64,000 nt of DNA from Candidatus Eremiobacteraceae bacterium (GCA_035710745.1 DASTCX010000026.1:1-64000), one strand, 5' to 3'. Shown: positions 7,880 to 15,980, counted from the stretch's first letter. Program-made: numbers and translations. Notes: generated by a model from the letters alone, not told the origin.

Positions 7880-8419
7880 GTGAGCGGACGTCTCTTCGTG
7901 GCAGTCGATCTCGACGAACCGATGCGCGATCTCATCGACGATGCGATCGCGCGCCTGAAGGCCGCCGGCCTCGACGAGCGTTTCACTTCGCGCGAGAAAT
8001 GGCATGCGACGCTCGCGTTCCTCGGGCCTGTGGACGCGTCGCGGCGCGCCGCCATTAGCGAGGCGATCGCTACGGCCGCCAAGTCGTGCGACGCCTTCGA
8101 CCTGACACTCGACGTCGTCGGCGCGTTTCCGGACGCGCGCCGGCCTAAGGTCGTATGGGTCGGATCGTCGTCGCCGCAGACGGGTTTCGCCGCATGTGCC
8201 GAGGCGGTGCGCGCACAGTTATCCGCCATCGGCTTCGACTTCGAGTTCGACGCGGTCCCGCACGTGACGGTTTGCCGGCTCAAGCGTAGCGGTCCGCTCC
8301 CGGCCGTCGGAAGCCTGAACCCTCGAACGATCCATGTCGACTCACTCACGCTGTACGAATCGGCGCCCCAGGGCTCGTCGACCCGCTATGCGGTGCTCGG
8401 CGAAATGCCGCTGCGCTGA
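7880..8419 (+). CDS. thpR: RNA 2',3'-cyclic phosphodiesterase (LigT/ThpR family)
   Basis: The 179-residue protein carries the two HxT motifs of the 2H phosphoesterase family: HATLAFLG (His42) and HVTVCRL (His128). It begins with RLFVAVDLDEP, a typical ThpR N-terminus. The family opens 2',3'-cyclic phosphates on RNA ends and was first found as a 2'-5' RNA ligase. The start is GTG. It is transcribed away from the two-component genes. Confidence 0.88.
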   Translation: MSGRLFVAVDLDEPMRDLIDDAIARLKAAGLDERFTSREKWHATLAFLGPVDASRRAAISEAIATAAKSCDAFDLTLDVVGAFPDARRPKVVWVGSSSPQTGFAACAEAVRAQLSAIGFDFEFDAVPHVTVCRLKRSGPLPAVGSLNPRTIHVDSLTLYESAPQGSSTRYAVLGEMPLR

Positions 8420-8457
8420 CGAACGTTATGGAATCGAAGACCGCGAAAATGCGGAAT

Positions 8458-8502
8458 TGTAGCGGTCGAACTTTTAGCTCGACCGGCCGAGCGAAGCTCG
8501 GC
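8458..8502 (+). repeat. Composite REP-like element, types A(GTAG) + B, fused
   Basis: GTAG is followed by CGGTCGAAC-TTTTA-GCTCGACCG, then directly by GCCGAGCGAAGCTCGGC. Compared with the full unit the GATGTAGTAG spacer is missing, and the A stem has one mismatch and one extra loop base, so this copy is decayed. It sits just upstream of the SIMPL gene. Confidence 0.85.
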
Positions 8503-8518
8503 TCTGGAGTGCCGACAG

Positions 8519-9256
8519 ATGACGAATAACCTAGCCATGACAGCAGCCGCGTTAGCGCTGTTGCTCGGCGCGCCGGTCGCCGCCGGAGCCGACCCCGCTC
8601 AACCGCCGACGATCAGCGTCAGCGGAAGCGGGTCGGTGTCGTACGCACCCGATATCGCCAGCATCTCGCTCGGCGTTCGCGCGCAATCGGCGAGCGCGGC
8701 GGCGGCCGCGAACATGGTCAACGTGAGAGCCGGGTCCGTCGTGAGCGCCATGCACAAACTTGGCATAACAGACGCGGCCATCACGACGTCCGACTACTCG
8801 ATCTCGTACCAGCCGCCGGATAACTCGGAACAGCCGGTGCCGATGGGAGCGTCGACAAGCGTCGCGCCCAGGCGACCGGTCGCGCAAGGCTCCTACGTCG
8901 CGACCGAGACGATCGATGTCAAGTCGTCGATCGCGAAGGCCGGTCCGGTGCTCGACGCCGGCGTCTCAGCGGGCGCGAACGAGACGTACGGCATCTCGTT
9001 CGATACAAGCGAACGGACGGCGCTCTATCGCGAGGCGCTCTCGCGCGCCGTCGCCGACGCGCGCGCACAGGCGGAGATACTCGCGAAGGCGGCGGGCGTG
9101 AGCATCGCCGGCATCCAAACGATCAGCGTTGGATCAGGCCCCGGGCCGATCGAGCCGATGGTGCGAGCGATGAACTTCTCGGCGCAACCGGCGACGATCA
9201 GCGGCGGCACCGGCACGGTCGACGCGTCTGTCCAGGTCGTCTACCGGATCAGGTAG
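8519..9256 (+). CDS. SIMPL domain-containing (DUF541) exported protein
   Basis: The 245-residue product has a signal peptide (AMTAAALALLLGAPVAAGA) and a SIMPL/DUF541 domain opening with ISVSGSGSVSYAPDIASISL, the usual start of this family (E. coli YggE, the BP26 antigen). The middle shows ITTSDYSISYQPP and the end shows QAEILAKAAGVSIAGIQTIS, both family hallmarks. These proteins form periplasmic oligomers linked to oxidative stress tolerance, but their molecular role is unclear. A REP pair lies immediately upstream. Confidence 0.85.
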   Translation: MTNNLAMTAAALALLLGAPVAAGADPAQPPTISVSGSGSVSYAPDIASISLGVRAQSASAAAAANMVNVRAGSVVSAMHKLGITDAAITTSDYSISYQPPDNSEQPVPMGASTSVAPRRPVAQGSYVATETIDVKSSIAKAGPVLDAGVSAGANETYGISFDTSERTALYREALSRAVADARAQAEILAKAAGVSIAGIQTISVGSGPGPIEPMVRAMNFSAQPATISGGTGTVDASVQVVYRIR

Positions 9257-9292
9257 CACCAGTCGCTGCGCAGGACACGCTAAGAAAACGAT

Positions 9293-9316
9293 GACCGCCG
9301 GCCTGAGCCGGCGGTC
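9293..9316. terminator. Perfect 10-bp hairpin, terminator for the minus-strand small gene
   Basis: GACCGCCGGC and GCCGGCGGTC flank a four-base loop. On the minus strand it is followed by ATCGTTTTCTT, a good terminator tail for the small gene at 9372-9515. On the plus strand the tail is poor (TGCGCTTGTC), although it also ends the SIMPL transcription unit. Confidence 0.7.
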
Positions 9317-9326
9317 TGCGCTTGTC

Positions 9327-9339
9327 GAGGAGGAGGAGG
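9327..9339 (-). other. CU-rich anti-Shine-Dalgarno-like tract in a 3' UTR
   Basis: On the minus strand this reads CCTCCTCCTCCTC, between the stop of the small gene and its terminator hairpin. It could pair with Shine-Dalgarno sequences. On the plus strand the same bases form an over-strong Shine-Dalgarno followed only by a six-codon frame (TTG to TAG, 9345-9365). Function is inferred. Confidence 0.4.
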
Positions 9340-9371
9340 TTACGTTGAAAGCTTTGAGATGCTAGTCGGTG

Positions 9372-9515
9372 TCACTCGTCGCAACGAGCGATCGCGAGCG
9401 CCCAGCCACGCGGAGTCATCTTCCGCACCAAATAACCGTCTTTGGTCCGGTCGAAGTACTGGAAGCCGCTTGACAGCGCTTCCCCGATCGACTTGAAGAT
9501 CATAATCCCTTGCAT
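9372..9515 (-). CDS. Small uncharacterised protein, 47 residues
   Basis: The frame begins MQGIMIFKSIGEALSSG and ends TPRGWALAIARCDE. It has a short amphipathic start, a basic-aromatic middle (YFDRTKDGYLVRKM) and one cysteine near the end. I recognise no family. Support for reality: an own terminator-like hairpin with T-tract 56 bases after the stop, protein-like composition, and no competing gene in the 474-base gap between the SIMPL and pyrK genes. The second ATG (9503) is also possible. No membrane segment is evident. The rest of the gap, about 9516-9730, holds no other gene that I can see and should contain promoters for this gene and for pyrK. Confidence 0.5.
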   Translation of the reverse strand: MQGIMIFKSIGEALSSGFQYFDRTKDGYLVRKMTPRGWALAIARCDE

Positions 9516-9730
9516 GGCGTTGGCCCCCCATGGCCTTCTATCTGTATTACGGCCGTTGCGGCGAGATTGTTACTTTTGTCGTCCCGTCTTGAGGCTCTCA
9601 CCGAGTTTTTATGATGACAGGCACATGCAATTCGCCGTCATTACACTAGGTCGGAAGAAGATTGGAAGAGGTTCGGAAGAGATCGAATAGGCCAAAGGTC
9701 GCCCTTACGTTTGCGCGAAATCCGCGTCCG

Positions 9731-10552
9731 ATGGTGTCGACGCCGCTGTTAGAAGCCGCGGAACTCATAAGCCGGGAGCGCGTCGCTCCCGGTTTTTGGT
9801 GTCTTGGGTTTCGCAGCCCGGAAATTGCCCGCCGCGCCCGCCCCGCGCACTACGTGGCCATCGACCTGCCAGGCACGTTCTCCGTCCGCCTTCCGCTCGG
9901 CATCTGGACGGCGCGCGACGACACGTTCACGCTCCTCTTCCGCGAATGGGGCGAGCGGACGACGCGCCTCGCGTGCATCGCCGACCACGAGCCCCTATCG
10001 ATCATCGGGCCGCTCGGCAACGAATTCTCGCTCCCGGATACCGGCAAGCGCGCCGTGATCGTCGCCGGCGGGATCGGCGTCGTGCCGTTCTGGCTGCTCG
10101 TCCGCGAGCTGCTCGCCGCAAAAGTACGGACGACGGTGGTGCTCGGCGCGCGTTCGAAGCATATGCTCGTCGGCGTCGACGAGCTGCGCGCGCTCGGCGC
10201 CGAAGTCAAGATCTGTACCGATGACGGATCGGCGGGAACCCGAGCGACCGCGCTCGACCTCGCGCGCGAGTTGGCGCCGCCCGACATCTTCTACGGCTGC
10301 GGGCCGCCGCCGTTGCTGCGCGCCTTGGGCGAACACGCGAACGCCGCCGGCATCCCGTGTCAGATATCTATGGAAGAGACGTTCGGATGCTCGATGGGCA
10401 CGTGCTGGGGGTGCGTCGTGCCGATCCGTCGTGGCAGCCCGCAAGCCGTCGGCTACCCGCGGGCGACGAACGAGAAGCGCGAGTATGACTTCGCGCGCGT
10501 CTGCGTCGACGGCACCGTCTTCTGGAGTCGCGAGATCTTATGGAACCGATGA
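9731..10552 (+). CDS. pyrK: Dihydroorotate dehydrogenase B electron-transfer subunit
   Basis: The 273-residue protein has a ferredoxin-reductase fold: FAD region (RLPLGIWTARDDTFTLLFREWGERTTRL), NAD region starting AVIVAGGIGVVPFW and a C-terminal [2Fe-2S] site with C220, C225, C228 (CSMGTCWGC) and C258. It passes electrons from dihydroorotate, via PyrD, to NAD+. The ATG at 9731 gives the family length; the frame extends further upstream without a better start. It overlaps pyrD by 13 bases, heading pyrK-pyrD-pyrF-pyrE. Confidence 0.9.
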   Translation: MVSTPLLEAAELISRERVAPGFWCLGFRSPEIARRARPAHYVAIDLPGTFSVRLPLGIWTARDDTFTLLFREWGERTTRLACIADHEPLSIIGPLGNEFSLPDTGKRAVIVAGGIGVVPFWLLVRELLAAKVRTTVVLGARSKHMLVGVDELRALGAEVKICTDDGSAGTRATALDLARELAPPDIFYGCGPPPLLRALGEHANAAGIPCQISMEETFGCSMGTCWGCVVPIRRGSPQAVGYPRATNEKREYDFARVCVDGTVFWSREILWNR

Positions 10553-11508
10553 TCGGCGCCGCCCTAGAAAGCGACCTCGACCTTTCGGTCGAGCTCGGCG
10601 CGCTGCGGCTTCGCAACCCGATCATCGCGGCGAGCGGGTGCTACAACCGTGGCGCCGAGTTCGGTCGGATCATGGACGTCGGCGCGTACGGCGCCGTGAC
10701 GCTGAAAAGCGTGACTCGCGAGCCCCGGCTCGGCAACGAGATGCCGCGCCTGCTGTCGACGCCGGGCGGTTTGCTCAACGCGATCGGCTTGCAGGGGCCC
10801 GGCATCGCGTATTTCCTCGAACACGAAGCGCCGAAACTCCAGTCGGTGCCGACGGCGGTCATCGCGAGCGTCGCGGGTTTTTCCGTCGGTGAGTTCGCCG
10901 AAGTCGCTTCGCGGATGGACGGCATACCCGGCATCGTCGCGATCGAACTCGACGTCTCGTGCCCGAACGTCGATGCCGAGGGCGCTTGCTTCGCGGAGGA
11001 TCCGTCATCGACCGCCGCGGTCGTCGAAGCGGTGAAAGCGCGTGTGACGAAGGTGCCGATCATCGCGAAGCTGACGCCGAACGTGTCGGACATCAAGCCG
11101 GTCGCGCGGGCCGCCGAGGCGGCAGGCGCGGATGCGCTCTCCCTCATCAACTCGCTGCGCGGCATGTCGGTCGACGTCGATCGGGCGCGCCCGTGGCTGG
11201 CGAACAGCTCTGGTGGCCTGACCGGCCCCGCGATACGACCCATCGGTGTCTACCACGTGTGGCAGGCGGCGACCGCGGTGAAGATCCCGATCATCGGCAT
11301 GGGCGGCATCGAGAACGGGCGCGACGCGCTCGAGTATCTCATGGCCGGCGCGACCGCGATCTCGATCGGAACGGCGAACTTCCGCGATCCGCTCGCACCG
11401 CTGCATGTCGGTGAATCGATCGCTGCGGAACTTCGGAAGCGCTCGTTCACTCGCGTCCGCTCGCTCACCGGGATGGCGAACCCCGATTTCGCCGGAGTGC
11501 GTGCGTGA
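10540..11508 (+). CDS. pyrD: Dihydroorotate dehydrogenase, class 1B catalytic subunit
   Basis: The 322-residue flavoenzyme oxidises dihydroorotate to orotate. It has the class 1 catalytic cysteine C141 (ELDVSCPNVD), FMN-binding features (IIAASGCYN, TLKSVTREPRLGN, KLTPNVSDI) and the C-terminal GMGGIENGRDALEYLMAGA phosphate-binding loop. Adjacency to pyrK confirms the 1B type. The start may be this ATG or the one three codons later. It overlaps both pyrK and pyrF. Confidence 0.95.
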   Translation: MEPMIGAALESDLDLSVELGALRLRNPIIAASGCYNRGAEFGRIMDVGAYGAVTLKSVTREPRLGNEMPRLLSTPGGLLNAIGLQGPGIAYFLEHEAPKLQSVPTAVIASVAGFSVGEFAEVASRMDGIPGIVAIELDVSCPNVDAEGACFAEDPSSTAAVVEAVKARVTKVPIIAKLTPNVSDIKPVARAAEAAGADALSLINSLRGMSVDVDRARPWLANSSGGLTGPAIRPIGVYHVWQAATAVKIPIIGMGGIENGRDALEYLMAGATAISIGTANFRDPLAPLHVGESIAAELRKRSFTRVRSLTGMANPDFAGVRA

Positions 11509-12212
11509 AGCCCGAGCTCGTCATCGCGCTCGACGAACCGGATTGGGAACGCGCGTCGACTCTCGTCGCCAAGACGCGCTCGCGCGTGCAATGGTACAAG
11601 GTCGGCTACCAGGCGTACTACGGCTACGGCGAGCGGATCATCGCGCAGCTGCGCGACGAAGGAAAGTCGCTGTTCCTCGATCTGAAGCTTCACGACATCC
11701 CGACGACGGTCGCAGCGGGCGTGCGCGCCGCGGCGAAGACCGGCGCATCGCTCTTGACGTTGCACGCCGCCGGAGGCCGCGCGATGCTCGAGGCCGCCGC
11801 CGGGGCACGAGATGAGGTCTCTGAGAGATCGCGACTGCGTCTGCTCGCCGTGACGGTGCTGACGAGCATGCGGGCGGCGGACTTGCGCGAGGTCGGTGTC
11901 GACCACGATCCCGAGACGCTCGTACCGATGCGCGCACGCCTCGCGGCGTCATGCGGGGTCGATGGGGCCGTCTGTGCGGTCGCCGAGGCGCGCGTCGTGC
12001 GCGAGGCGACGGACAAAGATTTCGTCGTGCTTTGCCCGGGTATCAGACCTGCCGGTGCGTCCGAAGGCGATCAGCGCCGCGTCGCGACGCCGAGCGACGC
12101 AGCGAGAGCGGGAGCCGACTTTATCGTCGTCGGCCGGCCGATCGCCCAAGCCGCTGATCCGGGCGAAGCAGCCTATGCGATCACGCGCGAGATCGAGGGA
12201 ACGCTCGCATGA
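11505..12212 (+). CDS. pyrF: Orotidine 5'-phosphate decarboxylase
   Basis: The 235-residue TIM-barrel enzyme converts OMP to UMP. The catalytic D-x-K-x-x-D array is seen in FLDLKLHDIPTT (D59, K61, D64), with the C-terminal phosphate loop in DFIVVGRPIAQA. The GTG start overlaps the pyrD stop (GTGA), and its stop overlaps the pyrE start (ATGA), so all four pyr genes are translationally coupled. Confidence 0.95.
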   Translation: MKPELVIALDEPDWERASTLVAKTRSRVQWYKVGYQAYYGYGERIIAQLRDEGKSLFLDLKLHDIPTTVAAGVRAAAKTGASLLTLHAAGGRAMLEAAAGARDEVSERSRLRLLAVTVLTSMRAADLREVGVDHDPETLVPMRARLAASCGVDGAVCAVAEARVVREATDKDFVVLCPGIRPAGASEGDQRRVATPSDAARAGADFIVVGRPIAQAADPGEAAYAITREIEGTLA

Positions 12213-12778
12213 CACCGGCGGAGTTGCGCGCGATGCTCGAACGGCGCGGCGCCATGCTCGCTGGGCACTTCGTCTTGTCGTCCGGCCTCCACAGCGACCG
12301 CTTCATCCAGAAGTTCCGGATCTTCGAAGATCCGGCGACAGCCGAAGCGGTCGGCGCGGCGCTGGCCGATCTGCTGCGCCCGGCGAAACCGGACGTCGTC
12401 GTCACGGCAGCCGTCGGTGGGATCATTCCCGGCTTCGTCGTCGCGAAGGCGCTCGGAGTGCGGAACATGTTCGTCGAAAAGGTCGACGGCGTGCCGAGGC
12501 TGCGCCGCGGGTTCACCGTCGCTCCCGGCGAGCGTGTCGCAGTCGTCGAGGACGTCATGACGACCGGGAAATCCGTCGGCGAAGTCATCGACGTCGTTCG
12601 TGAAGCCGGTGGTGAAGTCGTCGCGATCGGGGCTGTGGTGAAACGCGGCATCGTCGATCTTCCGTTACCGGTGAGCGCATTGCTCGATCTGCCGCTCGCC
12701 GACTACGCGCCCGAGGACTGCCCGCAGTGCCGCGCCGGCGTGCCGCTCGAAGACCCGGGCAGCCGCCGCTCTATCTAG
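12209..12778 (+). CDS. pyrE: Orotate phosphoribosyltransferase
   Basis: The 189-residue enzyme makes OMP from orotate and PRPP. The PRPP loop is VAVVEDVMTTGKSV, and the GHFVLSSGLHSDRFIQK segment is the usual N-terminal signature of this family. It has a cysteine-containing C-terminal tail (APEDCPQCRAGVPL) also seen in thermophile-like PyrE. It ends the pyr operon and is followed by two REP palindromes. Confidence 0.93.
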   Translation: MTPAELRAMLERRGAMLAGHFVLSSGLHSDRFIQKFRIFEDPATAEAVGAALADLLRPAKPDVVVTAAVGGIIPGFVVAKALGVRNMFVEKVDGVPRLRRGFTVAPGERVAVVEDVMTTGKSVGEVIDVVREAGGEVVAIGAVVKRGIVDLPLPVSALLDLPLADYAPEDCPQCRAGVPLEDPGSRRSI

Positions 12779-12795
12779 GCGACCCCATAAAAAGG

Positions 12796-12827
12796 GAGCG
12801 GTCGAGATTCATCTCGACCGCCGCGGC
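12796..12827 (+). repeat. REP-like palindrome, type A(GGAG), GAGA stem
   Basis: GGAG plus CGGTCGAGAT-TC-ATCTCGACCG and the CCGCGGCC tail. It is the first of two in tandem after pyrE. Confidence 0.85.
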
Positions 12828-12848
12828 CATTCCAACCGAGCTAAAATG

Positions 12849-12882
12849 GAGCGGTCGACCTTCACGGTCGACCGCCGCGGTC
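12849..12882 (+). repeat. REP-like palindrome, type A(GGAG), GACC stem
   Basis: GGAG plus CGGTCGACC-TTCA-CGGTCGACCG and CCGCGGTC. Compared with its neighbour 21 bases away, the inner stem pairs changed on both sides (GA/TC to CC/GG), so the palindrome is kept. Both lie in the convergent gap between pyrE and the ABC permease gene. Confidence 0.85.
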
Positions 12883-12901
12883 TTTCTAGTTCGGATCGTC
12901 T

Positions 12902-13786
12902 CTAATAGTGTCCGAGCGTGCCGTCGCGGCGTGCGCGGTTGACCGCTGTTCGGAAGATGAAGAGCGACAGCGGCAAGAGGATGGCCGTCGCAACGAGCAG
13001 CCAGATCGCATCCGAGGCGACGGCGGGATCGGTCAGCGCTGCGCCCGCAGTCATTTTTTGGTGACCCGGCAGTAAGCCGATCGCCGCTCTGATGCCATTG
13101 AGCGAGTGGGTGATCGGCAGGCACCACGAGAGCAGCTGCAGCGGCTTTGGCAGGAGCGCCACCGGGATGAGCATTCCGCCGAGCAGCTGCGCGGCGCTGC
13201 CGGCCACGAATTGCGTCGGCGCGTTCTGCTTGAATGTCATGATCGTCGACGCGGCCATGACACCGAGCGGCGACATGCATGCGATCGTCAGCAGCACGAA
13301 TACTATGAGCGTCAGGAAGTTCACGTGCGAGAAGTCGACGCCGAGGAACATGCCCATGACGATATAGAGTATGACCTGAAGCGCGGTGAGCGTGAAGCCC
13401 CAAAGACCCGGCGACATGACGACGGTCGCGAGGCTCGTCGGCGTCACGAGCACGCACTCGAGCGTACCGAGCATCTGATCGCCGCGGATGGCGGTTTGGA
13501 ACGCCTGAAGCGCGGTCAGCTGAAACCGGGAGAAGCCGAGACTGATGAGCCAGTACGAAAAACCGGGGAAATGCGAGTTCTTGCCGGGGGGTATCAGTTT
13601 CGCGATGAAATAGAATACGAATACCTGCACGACGATCTGCAGCCATTGGATGATGAACGCCATGTCGTACGACGTGGCGATCCGCCGATCGCGCTTGTAG
13701 ATCGCGCCCGCCTTCGCAAGCGTCGCGAGCAACGTGTTCTGACCCGGTGCGGGAATCGCAGGTGCGATGCTACTCATCGCCGTCAC
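12902..13786 (-). CDS. ABC-2 type transporter permease
   Basis: The 294-residue integral membrane protein has about six hydrophobic spans (for example IIQWLQIVVQVFVFYFIAKL, FLTLIVFVLLTIACMSPLGV, AIWLLVATAILLPLSLFIF) and an ABC-2 core with the amphipathic stretch GGMLIPVALLPKPLQLLSWC. It overlaps the ATPase gene by 17 bases, forming an export ABC system. The cargo may be a drug, polysaccharide or lipid; nothing nearby decides this. Confidence 0.88.
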   Translation of the reverse strand: MTAMSSIAPAIPAPGQNTLLATLAKAGAIYKRDRRIATSYDMAFIIQWLQIVVQVFVFYFIAKLIPPGKNSHFPGFSYWLISLGFSRFQLTALQAFQTAIRGDQMLGTLECVLVTPTSLATVVMSPGLWGFTLTALQVILYIVMGMFLGVDFSHVNFLTLIVFVLLTIACMSPLGVMAASTIMTFKQNAPTQFVAGSAAQLLGGMLIPVALLPKPLQLLSWCLPITHSLNGIRAAIGLLPGHQKMTAGAALTDPAVASDAIWLLVATAILLPLSLFIFRTAVNRARRDGTLGHY

Positions 13787-14774
13787 CCGCTTGGGTTATG
13801 TCGGTGAAGACTTCCATCGGCCTCGGCTCGTCGAAGGTGAAGGACCGAACGGTGATGCCGTTGTCGCTCACAGCGCGCATGAGTTCGGTGACGGATCTTT
13901 CGTTCGTCGGTTCGATCTCGACCTCGACGGTGACACCGTTGGGGACGTCGACCGTGACGACGGTCGTCACGCCTGGGACCTCGCGCACACGCTGAAGGAG
14001 CGCCTCGTCCGTCTTGTCGACCGTGATCTGGTACTTGAGAAGGCGCGCGTAGCTCGCGTCGAGTTCCTTCGGCGGCCCGAGCGCAGCGATCGTGCCGCGC
14101 CGCATGATCGCGAGGCGGTCGCACAGCGCCCACGCCTCGTCGAGGAGATTCGTCGCGAGGATGACCGTCTTGCCCCGACGATTGACGAGCTCTTCGCGGA
14201 TGAGCGTTCTGATCTGCTCCGCGTGCACGGGGTCGACCGCGCGTGTCGGTTCGTCGAGATAGAGGATGGGTGCGTCGGAGAGCATCGCGCGCGCCATCGT
14301 GAGGCGTTGCCGCATGCCCGACGAAAAACCGGAGAACTTCGTGCCCATCGCGTCGGTGAGATCGACGACCTCGGCGACGTGCTCGATGCGTTTGCGGAGA
14401 ATATCGCCGCTCAACCCGGCGAGCGATCCGAAGAACTCGAGATTTTCGCGCGCTGTCAAACGGAAGTAGAAGCTGCGCTCTTCGCTGCTGCACAATCCGA
14501 TGCGGCGTTTGACGGCGATCGGGTGCTTCACCGCATCGATGCCGTCGACGGTGATCGTGCCCGCATCTGGCGTCGTCAGCGTGCAGAGAAGTTTGAGGAG
14601 CGTTGTTTTGCCGGCGCCGTTCGGGCCGAGGAGCCCGAAGAGCTCTCCGCGCTTCACGGTGAAAGAAATGCCGTGCAAGATCTCGCGGCGCGGGATCCTA
14701 CCCCGGTACTTGATGTTGGGGATAAGGCCGTACGAGATCGGGAACGATTTACGTAGTTGGTCGACGACGATCAA
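13770..14774 (-). CDS. ABC transporter ATP-binding protein
   Basis: The 334-residue protein has Walker A GPNGAGKTT (from residue 49), signature FSSGMRQRL, Walker B ILYLDEPT and H-loop region (here VILATNLLDEA, with Asn in place of the usual His). The C-terminal extension of about 100 residues is typical of ABC-2 exporters of the DrrA/NatA class. It overlaps its permease gene. The missing H-loop histidine is a real oddity that may slow ATP hydrolysis. Confidence 0.9.
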   Translation of the reverse strand: MIVVDQLRKSFPISYGLIPNIKYRGRIPRREILHGISFTVKRGELFGLLGPNGAGKTTLLKLLCTLTTPDAGTITVDGIDAVKHPIAVKRRIGLCSSEERSFYFRLTARENLEFFGSLAGLSGDILRKRIEHVAEVVDLTDAMGTKFSGFSSGMRQRLTMARAMLSDAPILYLDEPTRAVDPVHAEQIRTLIREELVNRRGKTVILATNLLDEAWALCDRLAIMRRGTIAALGPPKELDASYARLLKYQITVDKTDEALLQRVREVPGVTTVVTVDVPNGVTVEVEIEPTNERSVTELMRAVSDNGITVRSFTFDEPRPMEVFTDITQAGDGDE

Positions 14775-14909
14775 ATCAGGGTCCTCGGGCTTAGTGTATC
14801 GTACACGGATTACCGCATCTAGGGACTATCGGGACCGATGCCCGGGGCCGCCCGGCGTCAATTATGAAGGTTCGCCAGGCGGGTGGCCTTCTCTTGATAT
14901 CGGCTATCT

Positions 14910-15644
14910 TTAGCGGGACAACACGATATTCGAGACGACCTGCGTTCCCACATGCTGGGCAGTGAGCAGTTCGACGATCGACGCATGATGCGCCGTGAGG
15001 TCGAGCAGCTGAGCAGCGTCGACGCCCGCGCGGACGCCAAGCGCCGCCGTTCGCAGATGATGGACGAGCTCGGCCGAGAGCGATCCTGCAGCCGCGAGGT
15101 CGAGAGCTTCCGAGGAAGTGAGTTCTTGAATGATGCCGTCATCTTCGATCGAGGGAACACCGCCGCGTTGCGCCGGCAACAGCAGCCGAACGGCATGGGT
15201 GGCCGAAGCGAGCATTCGCGCGGCGTCGTCGCCGTCGATCCGTATCGGTAACCCCGAGAGTGCCGCGCCTTGCGCTGCGAACACCGGGATATAGCCTTGC
15301 TCGAGCAGCAGCGACATGAGCTGCGCGTTGACGGTCCGGACGACCGCATTGCCGTCACCGTCGTTCGCCGCGATGAGCGTGCCGGCTGAGGTGCCGTCGA
15401 GACCGACCGCGTCGCCGCCGATCCGATTGATCATGCCGATGATCTTTGCGCCGGTCTCGCGATCGTCGGCATCGTGGACGACGAGCGGGCGGACGCCGAG
15501 GCGACGCATGAAGATGAGGTCCGATATCAGCGTCGACGCTTCGGCCGATTGCGGATCGAGCCGGAGCACGACGGTGCGGCCGATGAACGCCTTCGCGGTC
15601 GGCAGCGATTCGGGATCGGGCGCGCTCAAGAAATCCATTGCCAT
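14910..15644 (-). CDS. ArgB-like amino acid kinase-fold protein, probably non-catalytic
   Basis: The 244-residue protein can be aligned by eye with N-acetylglutamate kinase along most of its length: LIFMRRLGVRPLVVH, LLEQGYIPVFAAQG, GDDAARMLASATHAVRLLL, and the C-terminal GVDAAQLLDLTAHHASIVELLTAQHVGT. But the phosphate-binding KYGGNA motif reads RLDPQSA, the HGGG loop reads HDAD, and the late GGM-K motif is absent. ATP binding is therefore unlikely. It might bind an amino acid-like ligand or regulate a true ArgB. It is followed by the ABC exporter genes on the same strand after 135 bases, which hold no clear feature. Confidence 0.6.
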   Translation of the reverse strand: MAMDFLSAPDPESLPTAKAFIGRTVVLRLDPQSAEASTLISDLIFMRRLGVRPLVVHDADDRETGAKIIGMINRIGGDAVGLDGTSAGTLIAANDGDGNAVVRTVNAQLMSLLLEQGYIPVFAAQGAALSGLPIRIDGDDAARMLASATHAVRLLLPAQRGGVPSIEDDGIIQELTSSEALDLAAAGSLSAELVHHLRTAALGVRAGVDAAQLLDLTAHHASIVELLTAQHVGTQVVSNIVLSR

Positions 15645-15716
15645 AATATTAGACGCACATCGGGTCCAGGGCGTTACTGGATACTACCCAAGTTTTCGGT
15701 TAAAGCGCTAAGAAAG

Positions 15717-15750
15717 TGGAGCGGTCGACCTTTATGGTCGACCGCCGCGT
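15717..15750 (+). repeat. REP-like palindrome, type A(GGAG), GACC stem
   Basis: GGAG plus CGGTCGACC-TTTA-TGGTCGACCG and CCGCG. It overlaps the intergenic gap upstream of the ArgB-like gene and just beyond the stop of the DUF2905 gene. Confidence 0.85.
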
Positions 15751-15755
15751 CCCTC

Positions 15756-15980
15756 CTATCGTCGGCGCGCGATCAGGTTGAGGACGATCGTCAAGATCAC
15801 TGAAATGAGGATGCACGTGGCGATCGGTATCGAGATCTGCCAACCTTTGCCGGACCACGTGAAGTCGCCGGGCAGCGAGCCGAGCCGCAAAGTGCGGCCC
15901 CACATGACGAGTAAGCCGACGACGACGAGCGTGATGCCTGCGCCCACTAGCAGCCTGCCCAACACGTCACTTTGCGACAT
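15756..15980 (-). CDS. DUF2905 family small membrane protein
   Basis: The 74-residue protein has two transmembrane segments (about residues 8-28 and 48-70) around the conserved LGSLPGDFTW loop that defines DUF2905. Its function is unknown; it sits in the inner membrane with both ends on the same side. It is monocistronic between REP elements. Confidence 0.88.
   Translation of the reverse strand: MSQSDVLGRLLVGAGITLVVVGLLVMWGRTLRLGSLPGDFTWSGKGWQISIPIATCILISVILTIVLNLIARRR

Noticed and set aside
9360-9496. Plus-strand frame following the strong GAGGAGGAGGAGG
   Set aside because: Arg/Ser-rich shadow of the minus-strand small gene; the Shine-Dalgarno-like run is better explained as the complement of a 3' UTR CU tract.
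9516-9730. Riboswitch or attenuator ahead of the pyr operon
   Set aside because: I looked for a PyrR-type or leader-peptide attenuator and saw no convincing terminator/antiterminator pair.
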